NCBI GenBank assembly: GCA_963784995.1
Contig: CAWATZ010000003.1
Coordinates: 2,294,001 to 2,358,000, forward strand
Source: CAWATZ01 sp963784995
Lineage (GTDB): Bacteria; Planctomycetota; Planctomycetia; Gemmatales; Gemmataceae
Direction of reading: 5' to 3'
Length of the DNA: 64,000 nt
Position numbers and translations under genes: made by a program. Positions 16,691-25,311 of the stretch are shown one piece after another; the stretch's first letter is position 1, and each line of letters opens with the position of its first letter. A model generated the notes under the pieces. It saw only the letters and a list, made by a program, of their open reading frames with translations. It was not told the DNA's origin and searched no databases.

Positions 16691-17430
16691 CGCGCCCCCC
16701 TCGGCAGGAAAAAGGCCTTGAGCCAATCCAGCGCCGCGTTCAGCTTGTAGCGCTGGATGGCCCCGGCGGGATCGACGTTCTTCGGGCAGGCCTTGGTGCA
16801 TTCGCCCACAAAGGTACAGCCCCAGATGCCCTCGTGCTGGGACAGGATATCCATTCGTTCCCTGGCCCCCTGGTCGCGCGAATCGAGGTTGTAGCGCTGA
16901 GCCAGGGCGATGGCTGCCGGGCCGATGAATTTCGGGTCCAGCCCATAGACCGGACAGGCCGCGTAGCACAGCAGACAGTTGATGCACATGCTGAACTGCT
17001 TGTACTGGTCCATCTGCTCCGGCGTCTGCAGGTGCTCCCCCTTGGAGAGGGGTCGCTCTTCCTGGCGGACAAGCCAGGGCTTGACCGCAGACAGCTTGCG
17101 CATGAAATCGCTAATCTCGACAACGAGGTCGCGAATGATCGGGAAGTTGGTCAAGGGCTCCACGCGCACCGGGCCCGGAGCGTAGTCGGTCAGGAAGGTG
17201 GCGCAGGTCAGCTTGGGCTGACCGTTGACGGTCATGCCGCAACTGCCGCAAATGCCCATGCGGCAGGACCAGCGAAAGGAGAGCGTGCCGTCCAGCTGGT
17301 CCTTGACGTAGTTGAGCCCGTCGAGGACCACCCAGTCCTTGTTGCAGGGCACCTCGTACTGCTGGAACGTGGGCGCGGCCTCCTCCTCGGGACGGTAGCG
17401 CAGTACCTGCAGCGTGATGCGGTCGGCCAT
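16687..17430 (-). CDS. frdB: fumarate reductase/succinate dehydrogenase iron-sulfur subunit
   Basis: 247 residues. The [2Fe-2S] cluster ligands are in CRMGICGSCGMTVNG with a later C; the [4Fe-4S] and [3Fe-4S] ligands are in CINCLLCYAACPVYG and CTFVGECTKACPKNVDP. It passes electrons between FAD in FrdA and quinone in the membrane. The gene lies 15 bp after frdA and overlaps frdC by 4 nt, as expected for an operon. Confidence 0.93.
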   Translation of the reverse strand: MADRITLQVLRYRPEEEAAPTFQQYEVPCNKDWVVLDGLNYVKDQLDGTLSFRWSCRMGICGSCGMTVNGQPKLTCATFLTDYAPGPVRVEPLTNFPIIRDLVVEISDFMRKLSAVKPWLVRQEERPLSKGEHLQTPEQMDQYKQFSMCINCLLCYAACPVYGLDPKFIGPAAIALAQRYNLDSRDQGARERMDILSQHEGIWGCTFVGECTKACPKNVDPAGAIQRYKLNAALDWLKAFFLPRGAR

Positions 17431-17445
17431 CGATTGCTACCTCCC

Positions 17446-19257
17446 TCATCCTTTCTGACCGTACACTCGCTCGCCCGGCGGCCAGCGGGTGATCGTCACC
17501 GGCTGATAGGCAACCCGGCAAGAGCCATCGGAGTTGCGGTAGATCAGCGAATGGGCCAGGAAGCGCTGGTCATCGCGGGCGGGGAAGTCGGTGCGCTGGT
17601 GGGCACCGCGCGATTCCTCGCGGTGCAAGGCCGAGTGGACAATGGCCTCGGCCACGTCGAGCATGAATGCCAGTTCCAGGACCGACAGCAGTTCGGTGTT
17701 GAAGGTCCGGCTGCGGTCCTCGGTGGTGGCGGCGGCAAAGCGCTGCTGCAACTGGCTCAATCCACTCGCCGCCTGGGACAGCGCGGCGCCGGAGCGGTAG
17801 ATGCCGGCGCTCTGCTCCATGATCCGGTGCATCTCCGTACGGATCGTGACCAGGCGGTTGTCACTGCCCCCCGCAGCGACCGGCGAGCCGCCCGTCCCGG
17901 CGGAGGAGCGGATTGCCCTGTGCAGCAACTGTTCCAGTCGCCGCTTCTCATCCTCCGCCTGGGCCAGGATCGCCGGGGAGGTCCCACTGGAGGCGCTTTG
18001 GCCCCCCGAGGCGTACTCGGCCGCGACCCGGCCGGCCCGGCTGCCGAAGACCAGCAGTTCCGGCAGCGAGTTGGACCCCAGACGATTGGCGCCGTTGATG
18101 CTGACGCAGGCAACCTCCCCGGCAGCGTAAAGGCCGGCCAGGGGCGTGGCGCCGTTCAGGTCGGTCGAGACGCCGCCCATCGCGTAGTGGACGACCGGCC
18201 GCACCGGGATGAGTTCCTTGACCGGGTCGATGTTCTGGTACTTCAGGCACAACTCGCGCACAAAGGGAATCTTGGCGTTGATGACCTTCTCGCCCAGGTG
18301 GCGCAGGTCGAGGTGGACCACCGGCCCGTAAGGGGTGTCGGTGGTCCGGCCCTTTTCCACCTCCTTGACGAAGGCCTGCGACAGGCGGTCCCGCGGGCCC
18401 AGTTCCATGCTGCGGAAGACCGGTTTGGGCTCCGGTTTGCCCAGGTTGTAATCCTGCAGGTAGCGATAGCCGTCCTTGTTGATCAGATAGCCCCCCTCGG
18501 AGCGGGCCGCCTCGGTGATCAGGATGCCGGTGAACGGCAGGCCGGTGGGGTGATACTGAATGAACTCCATGTCCTTGAGCGGAGCGCCGGCCCGGTAGGC
18601 CAGGGCCATGCCGTCGCCGTTCTTGATGTTGGCGTTGGTGGTGAAGGGGAAGACCCGGCCACAGCCTCCCGTACACAGGATGACCGCCCGGGCGGTGATG
18701 GCCTGGATCTTCCCCGACATCACGTCGATGGCGACCACTCCCTGGACCCGACCGTCATCGACCAGCAGCCTGGTCACGAACCATTCGTCGTAGCGCTGCA
18801 CGGCCGGGTACTTGAGGCTGGTCTGGAACAGGGCGTGCAGCATGTGGAAGCCGGTCTTGTCGGCGGCGAACCAGGTGCGCATCTTTTTCATGCCACCGAA
18901 CGGTCGCACGGCAATCCGGCCATCCGGCTCCCGGCTCCAGGGACAGCCCCAGTGTTCCAGGCGCAGCAGTTCTTCCGGTGCTTCCTTGACAAAGACCTCG
19001 ACCGCATCCTGATCGCACAACCAGTCGCCGCCGGAGATGGTATCGTAGGCGTGCTCGTCGAGGCTGTCGTCGCCGCGAGCGACCCCGGCAGCGCCGCCCT
19101 CGGCCGAGACCGTGTGGCTGCGCATGGGGTAGACCTTGGAGACGACGGCCACGCGGAGCCGGGGGTTGACTTCGGCGATGGCAATGGCCGCGCGCAGGCC
19201 CGCTCCGCCGCCGCCGACCAGCACAACGTCATGCGAAGGGGTCACGATCCACCCCAA
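17446..19257 (-). CDS. frdA: fumarate reductase/succinate dehydrogenase flavoprotein subunit
   Basis: 603 residues. N-terminal FAD motif VVLVGGGGAGLRAA, covalent-FAD histidine in RSHTVSAEGG, then the substrate site with PTGL, LRHLGEK and HYAMGGV. It interconverts succinate and fumarate; the direction cannot be read from sequence, although the C and D anchors look more like Frd than Sdh. About 20 extra serine/glycine-rich residues (SGGQSASSGTS, SSAGTGGSP) interrupt the C-terminal part. The start could be a GTG four codons in. Confidence 0.93.
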   Translation of the reverse strand: MGWIVTPSHDVVLVGGGGAGLRAAIAIAEVNPRLRVAVVSKVYPMRSHTVSAEGGAAGVARGDDSLDEHAYDTISGGDWLCDQDAVEVFVKEAPEELLRLEHWGCPWSREPDGRIAVRPFGGMKKMRTWFAADKTGFHMLHALFQTSLKYPAVQRYDEWFVTRLLVDDGRVQGVVAIDVMSGKIQAITARAVILCTGGCGRVFPFTTNANIKNGDGMALAYRAGAPLKDMEFIQYHPTGLPFTGILITEAARSEGGYLINKDGYRYLQDYNLGKPEPKPVFRSMELGPRDRLSQAFVKEVEKGRTTDTPYGPVVHLDLRHLGEKVINAKIPFVRELCLKYQNIDPVKELIPVRPVVHYAMGGVSTDLNGATPLAGLYAAGEVACVSINGANRLGSNSLPELLVFGSRAGRVAAEYASGGQSASSGTSPAILAQAEDEKRRLEQLLHRAIRSSAGTGGSPVAAGGSDNRLVTIRTEMHRIMEQSAGIYRSGAALSQAASGLSQLQQRFAAATTEDRSRTFNTELLSVLELAFMLDVAEAIVHSALHREESRGAHQRTDFPARDDQRFLAHSLIYRNSDGSCRVAYQPVTITRWPPGERVYGQKG

Positions 19258-19323
19258 TCAAGTTGCCAGGGATTCAAGGTGATGGCGGCATTCTACTCGG
19301 GCCACAGCGCTGTGGCAAATCTG

Positions 19324-19508
19324 AAATGCTCAAAAAGAAGAGAAAGAGTAAGATGAAGAGGAAGAGTAGGAAGAAGGGTAAGAGCAAGAGAAAGAGCAAG
19401 AGTAGGACGCCCTGGGGCTGGCCTTCTTACTCTTCCTCGTAATCTTGCTCTTACTCCTCTTCCTGATCTTCCTCTTCATCTTGCTCTTTCTCTTCTTCTT
19501 GAGGATTT
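19324..19508. repeat. 185-bp purine/pyrimidine inverted-repeat element, copy 1
   Basis: It begins AAATGCTCAA and ends TTGAGGATTT, so the ends are inverted repeats. The left arm is about 80 bp of purines broken by T and C (AAGAGTAAGATGAAGAGG); the right arm is the near complement, with mostly transition differences. A conserved core, CCCTGGGGCTGGCCTTC, sits between. Copies 2 and 3 are at 38621-38805 and about 45400-45592. It lies between the SRPBCC and frdA genes. Confidence 0.85.
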
Positions 19509-19526
19509 GGGAGCCCAGCGACCTGG

Positions 19527-19964
19527 TCACTGATCGAGGATGGTCTTGAGGTTCCCGATCACCTTGTCCACCTCGGCCTGATGCCGGGCCTGGGAGCCGC
19601 CTGCCAGCCGGGCCAGCAGAGTGTCGGGCGGCTGGTACTCGACCTCGATGGTCAGGCGCGTGCCCTTGCCTTCCGGAGCGACCCGGTAGGTCCAGGTACT
19701 CTTGATGCCGCCTTCGGTCTGAAACTTGTAGAGCTTGCCGGGCTGGTACTCCAGGCTCCGGCCCGTGCCCGTGAACTCCATCCCCAGCAGTTCCCAGGTC
19801 CACTGCCAGGTCGAGTCGGCCCCGACCACGGAGCCCCCGGTTTGCTTGATCGCCTTGAGCGAAGGCAAGAAGTACGTGCGGTTGTTCACGTCCGCCACGT
19901 AGCGGAGCACCGCGTCGGGGGTGTTGCTGATCGCGACCTCGGCCTTCACCTGTTGCATCGTCAT
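19527..19964 (-). CDS. SRPBCC / polyketide cyclase-like protein
   Basis: 145 residues from an ATG after AAAGGAG. VKAEVAISNTPDAVLRYVADVNN is the typical START-like opening, followed by LGMEFTGTGRSLEY and TWTYRVAPEGKGTRLTIEVEYQ, and a final amphipathic helix. This fold binds a hydrophobic ligand; no ligand can be named. The ATG overlaps the stop of the preceding gene (ATGA). Confidence 0.85.
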   Translation of the reverse strand: MTMQQVKAEVAISNTPDAVLRYVADVNNRTYFLPSLKAIKQTGGSVVGADSTWQWTWELLGMEFTGTGRSLEYQPGKLYKFQTEGGIKSTWTYRVAPEGKGTRLTIEVEYQPPDTLLARLAGGSQARHQAEVDKVIGNLKTILDQ

Positions 19965-20501
19965 GGTCTTTCTCCTTTCAGAACAATCCGTATCCGGGGC
20001 ATCGGCCCGGGACATTGCCTGGATAACCAGCTCAGCAGCAACGGCACCTTGCCCGCGCTCGGTGGCGGACAGAGCCACAACAATTGCAGCCGGCGCGTCA
20101 GTCCCACCAGCCGCAGTTCATGTTCACCCCTGGACACCAGCAGCCAGCGCCCCGGCTGCGGTTCGCGCACCTCCAGGAACAGTCCTCGACAGACCGTCTG
20201 GATCAGTTCCCGGAACTCCTCGATCGTGACCCGCACCAGCCAGGCCCGCCCCACCAGAAGCAGCAGTCACCGCCAGCAGGACCACACCAAAAGCAAGGAC
20301 AAGGTCCAGGATCGCTTGCAGCGGATAACCGCAGGCAAGCAAGATCGCCCGCGCCACAGCCGCGACCCCCAGCAGACGGGCGACCAGGGCTGGACGCAGG
20401 GAGACACGCGATCGAGCCAGCAGGAACAGCAAGACGTAGCCCGCGGTCACGCCGCCGCTCACCAGCCAGAGGATCGCAACGGGCCAGGGCGGTCTCACCG
20501 C
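19961..20501 (-). CDS. hypothetical membrane protein, probably frameshifted near 20255
   Basis: The upstream part starts at a GTG near 20501 ((V)RPPWPVAILWLVSGG) and gives three hydrophobic stretches up to VVLLAVTAA. The downstream part is in another frame (RAWLVRVTIEEFRELIQ ... GRWLLVSRGEHELRLVG), is clearly coding-like and ends in an ATGA overlap with the SRPBCC gene. Continuing the first frame gives low-quality sequence to 20124. I read one gene with a frame error; two overlapping genes are possible. No family recognised. Confidence 0.5.
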
Positions 20502-20702
20502 TGTCTCCCTTTGTTCCAAGCGTCTGAAACAATGCCTCCCCGAACCGGCTGAGACAGGCAACCCTAATCGGCGGTAATCTTCGCTAATCGAAGGAAGCAG
20601 AGCCGCCTTCCCGATTAGTGTGGATCAGCGTTGATTAGTGTTCCGATCTCTCGGCTGGCCACCGCAGCTCCGCGAGAGCTTCACATCCCAGGACATGTGC
20701 GT

Positions 20703-22172
20703 TCAGCTCGCGCTGGGCAGCGCGAAGAACTCCTCGGCCTCGTCGGTCGCATCCCCGACGAGGTGGTGCGGTGTCCCCGCCTCCTTGTCCCTGCGGGCCC
20801 GGAGCAGGTCGCGATAGTAGTGTTTCCGCCGGGCGAACACCTCCGCGTTCCAGGTGCTGCGCCACAGGGAAACCAGCTCATCCTCCAGCCGCTCCACCGT
20901 CATTTGCCGCGGCTGGAAGTTCACGTCAAAGAGCGTACAGCGGTCCCACGCCCCCGGGTAGAGCAGCCGACCTTCGCGCAGCAGCCGGTCGTAGAGCCGG
21001 GTGCCGGGGAACGGCGTCAGCACCGTGATCTGCACCTCGAGCAGTTTCGATTCCTCGATGAACCGGCGGATCTCGTCAAAGACCTCCGGGGTGTCGTTGT
21101 CCAGTCCGACAATGAAACAGCCGCAGACGCTCACGCCCCGGCTCTGGATCGCTTCGATGGCGTCCAGATAGCGGTCGTGCTGCCGCTGCTTCCAGTTGAG
21201 CAGGTCGATCCGCTCCAGGCTCTCCCGCCGGGGACTCTCGAAGCCAATCAGCACCTGCCGGCAGCCGCTGGGATAGAGCAGATCGAGCATCTCCTCGTCG
21301 TAACCGAGGGACACGTCTGTCTCCGTGAAATAGCGGACGTTGCGTGTGGCCAGCTCGCTGAGCAGTTCCACGGACCAGCCGTGGTTGACGAAGGTGTTGT
21401 CGTCGGCGAACTCGATGAAGGGCCGGGGCCACAGAGAGCGCACCTGGTCGATCTCCTCCAGCACGCGGGCCACGGGCTTGAGGCGGTAGCGCGGTCCATA
21501 GAGCTTGGAGGCGGCGCAGAAGTCGCAATCCCAGGGACAGCCCCGCGAGGTCTGGATGGGAATGCGGTTGTAGGCGCCGAGGCGGTGCAGCGAGCCGGTG
21601 GCCACAGGGTCGGGCGGCTCGCTTCCCTGGAGGGGAGCGGGGGTTTGCCGCAGCAGGTCAAACCGGGGCAGCGGGGCGTGACGCAGGTCGTACTGACCCG
21701 GGCGGGCTTCGCGGTACATCGGCTTGAGGCCGGCCCGGCCGCCTTGCTGGAAATCCCGCACCACCTCGGGCCAGAGCAGCTCCCCCTCGCCCACAACCAC
21801 GGCGTCGGCATGACGGGCGACCTCGTCGGGCATCACGGTCGCATGCAGACCGCCGAAGACCACCGGGATGCCGTGGGCCCGGTAGGCGTCGGCCACCAGG
21901 TAAGCGTCGAAGGCCCGGGCGGTGTAAGTCGAGATGGCCACCAGGTCGAAGTCCAGCCGGGGCTGCTCCGCGAATGAAACTACGTCGACCACTTCGACGT
22001 ATTCCACCTCCACCTCGGGAGGCGTGACGCCGGCCAGGGTCAGCAGCGCCAGGCTGGGCAGCTGGGCGATCACCTGGCCGCGGTTGACGAACTGCGGCAG
22101 AGTGATGCCCAGGTCGATGAACTTCCGGGTTTGCAGTTTCACCCCGGCAATGGCGATCAGGCCGATCTTCAT
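20703..22172 (-). CDS. B12-binding radical SAM protein
   Basis: 489 residues from an ATG with AGGAG. The N-terminal ~170 residues form a cobalamin-binding-like Rossmann domain (VVFGGLHATVMPDEV, VVVGEGELLW). The radical SAM cluster is the CPWDCDFC triad (CX3CX2C), followed by FADDNTF and the EVQITVLTPFPGT block. Such proteins modify lipids, hopanoids or peptides (methylation, ring change). It overlaps the next gene upstream by 4 nt, so it is co-transcribed with the polytopic membrane protein. Confidence 0.9.
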   Translation of the reverse strand: MKIGLIAIAGVKLQTRKFIDLGITLPQFVNRGQVIAQLPSLALLTLAGVTPPEVEVEYVEVVDVVSFAEQPRLDFDLVAISTYTARAFDAYLVADAYRAHGIPVVFGGLHATVMPDEVARHADAVVVGEGELLWPEVVRDFQQGGRAGLKPMYREARPGQYDLRHAPLPRFDLLRQTPAPLQGSEPPDPVATGSLHRLGAYNRIPIQTSRGCPWDCDFCAASKLYGPRYRLKPVARVLEEIDQVRSLWPRPFIEFADDNTFVNHGWSVELLSELATRNVRYFTETDVSLGYDEEMLDLLYPSGCRQVLIGFESPRRESLERIDLLNWKQRQHDRYLDAIEAIQSRGVSVCGCFIVGLDNDTPEVFDEIRRFIEESKLLEVQITVLTPFPGTRLYDRLLREGRLLYPGAWDRCTLFDVNFQPRQMTVERLEDELVSLWRSTWNAEVFARRKHYYRDLLRARRDKEAGTPHHLVGDATDEAEEFFALPSAS

Positions 22173-23425
22173 GGTGTAACTCCTGGCGGCGAATTTCCTT
22201 GGTTTTTCGATTCTCCTTCTTGTTCTGGCACGCCCACACCCCGGTCCGTCACGCTCGGTGCCGGAGAAAGCGGTGTTCGCCTTACCCAGGCGACGAGCAG
22301 GGCGAGAGCCACCAGGGCCGGACCGACCCGCAGCGGCCAGAGAAGGGGCCACAGCGTCTGGGCCGGGATGGCCAGCAGCGTCGCGCACGTGCCCGCCAGC
22401 AGCAGGGCCCCGGGCAACCGGCCCTTCGAGGTGCGAGCCATCAGGATGGCCAGCATCCCCAGCACAATTGTGTAGGCATGCTCCAGGCGCGTCAGCCGGC
22501 GGTAAAAGCCGTTGTATTCCTTCTGAGTCGGCAGGGGATTCAGCATTCGAGCGGGATCCAGGGGTCCGTCGAAAGCGTAAGTGCCGATCAGCAGGCCAAT
22601 GCTCATGCTGACGGCGATCAGCAGCCAGCCCCAGCATTCGAGCGGTTTCGCCGTGCGGCGAGACAGCAGGAAGGCGCACGCCACCCCGATCGTGGTACTC
22701 AGAGCCGGGATCGGCAGCAAAAACTTGATGCCCTCATTGACGAAGCTGGCCGCTGCCAGGATGGTCGGCATCCCGGCGCAGCCGAGCACCAGCCCCAGCC
22801 GGCCCAGCCGCACCAGGCTCGAGGAACCCTCTGGCGCGGACCAGCGCTGAAACAACAGGACCAGCAGCGAGAGAGCCGTGGCCGCGACCCGGGCCAGCCG
22901 TAACATCCGCTGTCCCACGCCATCTACCGGACCGATCATCCGGCTCAAGGAATGTTCTGGAGCGACGGCACCCAGTCCCGTGACAAGGTCCAGAACCATC
23001 CCGAGGCAGAAAACGCACAGGACGACACGCCGGTGCAGGGAATCGGGCCGGCGAAACGAGGCCCAGGCCAGGACCGCGAAAGCGAGCAGGTTGAGGCCCG
23101 CCCCGAGCGGGATGAGCCAGGCCCACCGGCCCGGCAGCAGCAGCTCGACGTAGCCGGCAACGTAGAGCAGCGTCCCCACCAGGAAAAGCCAGGACACCCA
23201 ACGCTCGACCGGTCGGCCCGGCCGGCCAAGCAGCAAGCAAACCGCCAGAAGGAGAAAGCCCATGGCCAGGACCACCGCCTGGGCGTGCCGGGCCTCCAGG
23301 CGGGTGCTGGCGAACAGGTTAATGGGTCTCCGCTCACCGAGCGACCAGGGGTCCAGGCCAATCGCCCAGGTCCAGCCGGCCAGCAGCAGCAGCCAGCCCA
23401 ATCGTTCGTGCCAGCCAGGACGCAT
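22169..23425 (-). CDS. polytopic membrane protein of unknown function
   Basis: 418 residues with about eleven predicted hydrophobic helices, beginning RLGWLLLLAGWTWAIGLDPWSL. A loop after the penultimate helices contains PLPTQKEYNGFYRRLTRLEH. No catalytic motif is recognised. Its start has GGAGAGG and its 3' end overlaps the radical SAM gene (ATGA), so a joint role in membrane-lipid or surface chemistry is a reasonable guess. Confidence 0.75.
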   Translation of the reverse strand: MRPGWHERLGWLLLLAGWTWAIGLDPWSLGERRPINLFASTRLEARHAQAVVLAMGFLLLAVCLLLGRPGRPVERWVSWLFLVGTLLYVAGYVELLLPGRWAWLIPLGAGLNLLAFAVLAWASFRRPDSLHRRVVLCVFCLGMVLDLVTGLGAVAPEHSLSRMIGPVDGVGQRMLRLARVAATALSLLVLLFQRWSAPEGSSSLVRLGRLGLVLGCAGMPTILAAASFVNEGIKFLLPIPALSTTIGVACAFLLSRRTAKPLECWGWLLIAVSMSIGLLIGTYAFDGPLDPARMLNPLPTQKEYNGFYRRLTRLEHAYTIVLGMLAILMARTSKGRLPGALLLAGTCATLLAIPAQTLWPLLWPLRVGPALVALALLVAWVRRTPLSPAPSVTDRGVGVPEQEGESKNQGNSPPGVTP

Positions 23426-23503
23426 GACGCCTCTCCGTACGTGACGATTCCTCGCGCATCATACGGAATGCTCCCGAAGAAGTCCTGGCAGATCCAGATC
23501 GGC

Positions 23504-23578
23504 AAGGCGAGCGGCGCGGCGTCAGCCCACCGGTAAGAACTCCCGCTACCGGCAGGCTGACGCCGCGCCGCTCGCCTT
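23504..23578. repeat. 75-bp hairpin with perfect 24-bp arms
   Basis: Arms 23504-23527 and 23555-23578 are exact complements (AAGGCGAGCGGCGCGGCGTC...), and the loop carries a further CCGGTA/TACCGG pair. It lies just after the first GT2 gene in its direction of reading and upstream of the membrane-protein gene, so it may terminate or insulate. The GCGTCAGCC motif recalls other hairpins in this window. Confidence 0.85.
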
Positions 23579-23620
23579 ATCCATCTTGATTGGCCCAGAC
23601 CCCTAGACGACTGCCGGGCC

Positions 23621-24508
23621 TCACTCCGCCTTGCGCAACCGGGAAATGGGCAGGAGGATTTCCCGATCCGTGTCCGCTTCCTTGATGCTGATGCTGACCT
23701 TCTTCCCCAGGGCCTCGCTGGCGATCCGAGCGGCGGTCGTGGCGGGCAACATTTCCAGAAAGTGGTTGTAGATCGAATCCAGGGGCAACCCCAGCTCGCT
23801 CCAGCCAACGAGGTAATTCCAGAACTTGTCCTCGTTCGTGACCGCATAGGGAACACCCCTGGGTCGGCCGAAGCGGTGCAGCCAGCGCAACCACGGCAGG
23901 CACCAGCATTTGTGCCCTGCCTGCCGGAACTTCTCGTGCAGGTAGAACTCCTCGCCGCCGAAACCGCGGAAACGCGGGTTGAACCCGGGCCAGGCCTCCT
24001 TGCGGCAACTGAAGATTCCAAGGCCCTGCATGCCAATCTCAAACGGTTCGTCCTGATTGCCTCTGGGATCGCTGCGCCACTGGCCGTACATCCCGCATTC
24101 CCAGACGGGATCAAAATGCGTGCTCACGCTGTCGAGGGAATCGTACAGCATGGGACCCTGGTAAAGGTCGCTGGTGTCGGGATGATCGCGGTAGAGCTGT
24201 TTCAGGCGGGCGATGGCACCCGGGGCGAACAGCACGTGGGGATCCATGCAGAGCACGGCCCGACCGCGCGCCTCCTCGAACACCTTCTGTCGGGGGGCGG
24301 CGGTGCCGCCCTTCTCGGTGTAACGGAGGTAACGGACCTCCTTCAGCCCGGTGCTGGCCACGAAGGCCGCCGTGGTGTCGCAGCCGAAGTTATCGACCAC
24401 CAGGATTTCGACGTTGGCCATGTCGTGGTGCAGCCGCAGACTCTGCACCGAGAAATAGACCCCGTCAAAATCCTGGTAGGTTGCCATCCCGATGGTCAGT
24501 TCGATCAT
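23621..24508 (-). CDS. glycosyltransferase family 2, group A
   Basis: 295 residues. The GT-A core has LTIGMATYQDFDGVYF, ILVVDNFGCDT and the metal-binding MDPHVLF (DxH instead of DxD), then FRGFGGEEFYLHEKFR near residue 190. It is a close paralogue of 28247-29149 (same length, same motifs). The family transfers a sugar from a nucleotide donor to a surface glycan or protein. A DPH in place of DXD is also seen in the paralogue (as DSH), so it is a group trait. Confidence 0.9.
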   Translation of the reverse strand: MIELTIGMATYQDFDGVYFSVQSLRLHHDMANVEILVVDNFGCDTTAAFVASTGLKEVRYLRYTEKGGTAAPRQKVFEEARGRAVLCMDPHVLFAPGAIARLKQLYRDHPDTSDLYQGPMLYDSLDSVSTHFDPVWECGMYGQWRSDPRGNQDEPFEIGMQGLGIFSCRKEAWPGFNPRFRGFGGEEFYLHEKFRQAGHKCWCLPWLRWLHRFGRPRGVPYAVTNEDKFWNYLVGWSELGLPLDSIYNHFLEMLPATTAARIASEALGKKVSISIKEADTDREILLPISRLRKAE

Positions 24509-24529
24509 GCGTTTGCTTCCGTAGGGTTG

Positions 24530-25255
24530 TCACTTCTGAATCTTGTTCACGGAGGCGTGCAGTCGCGTTAACGCCACGTAATCCCGTTCCCAGTGCGGAT
24601 TCAGCTGGAACTCTCCTTCGACGATGGGGAGTTTCCCCAGCGCAGCGTAGTAAGTGTCCCCTACCACGCCGGAAAGGTGGACCGGCGAAACTCCCCAGCG
24701 GTAGACGTAATACCACTCCTCGAGCGGCAACGGCGGTTGCTCCGCCACCTTACGCGTTCGCAACTTCGCGTCCATGGCCTGGTCCTCGCCCAGGGAGAGG
24801 TCCGGCGTCCCTCCTAGTTCCTGGTAGGTCGTCTTGCGGTAAATCGAAGTGAAATAGCTCGTCCCACAGACGTGATCGTGATGCAGGTTGCCCCTCTCCA
24901 GATACCAGTAACGTCCGGCGTTGTAGTACTCCGCGTCTCCAAGCAGCTCCACCGATTTGCTCAACCGCCAGGGCAGGCTAATGTCGTCGTCGTCCCAGAC
25001 GCAGATCAGTTCGCCGGAGGCCATGCTTGCCATCAGGTTCCGTTTCGCTCCCAGGGTGCTGCAGCGGAAGGGGGTATTGACCATGCGCACCTCGGGGTGG
25101 TCGAAGCACAGCGTCTGCCCGGGCGTGTCATTCAGCACCAGCAGCTCCTTGTTGGGGTAGTCCTGGCGCAGAAACGATTCGATCGCCTCTTCCACCAGCC
25201 GCAGGTTGTGCGGCGCACGGTTGTACGTCGGACACAGGCACGACACCTTGAGCAT
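24530..25255 (-). CDS. glycosyltransferase family 2, group B
   Basis: 241 residues, a single GT-A domain: VSCLCPTYNRAPHNL, the donor motif NDTPGQTL, DxD as VWDDDDISLPWR, and a C-terminal YYVYRWGVSPVHLSG block. It is closely similar to residues 1-235 of the fusion at 33608-35512. The start has GAGGAG. It reads into the group A gene in the same direction. Confidence 0.9.
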   Translation of the reverse strand: MLKVSCLCPTYNRAPHNLRLVEEAIESFLRQDYPNKELLVLNDTPGQTLCFDHPEVRMVNTPFRCSTLGAKRNLMASMASGELICVWDDDDISLPWRLSKSVELLGDAEYYNAGRYWYLERGNLHHDHVCGTSYFTSIYRKTTYQELGGTPDLSLGEDQAMDAKLRTRKVAEQPPLPLEEWYYVYRWGVSPVHLSGVVGDTYYAALGKLPIVEGEFQLNPHWERDYVALTRLHASVNKIQK

Positions 25256-25311
25256 GGATGCTCCTCACGCGTTGACGCACCCAACGAAACTATCGCGGAA
25301 CCTGGGAGAAG

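Noticed and set aside
16834..19356. 840-codon open frame opposite frdA
   Set aside because: It is the GC-rich antisense shadow of the frdA/frdB genes; no domain, start signal or normal protein composition.
19324..19508. Lys/Glu-rich coding sequence in the purine arms
   Set aside because: Both arms complement each other and contain stops in several frames; the 185-bp repeat in three places explains it better.
23504..23578. IS-element end or attachment site
   Set aside because: The stem is a self-contained hairpin; no transposase or target duplication flanks it.
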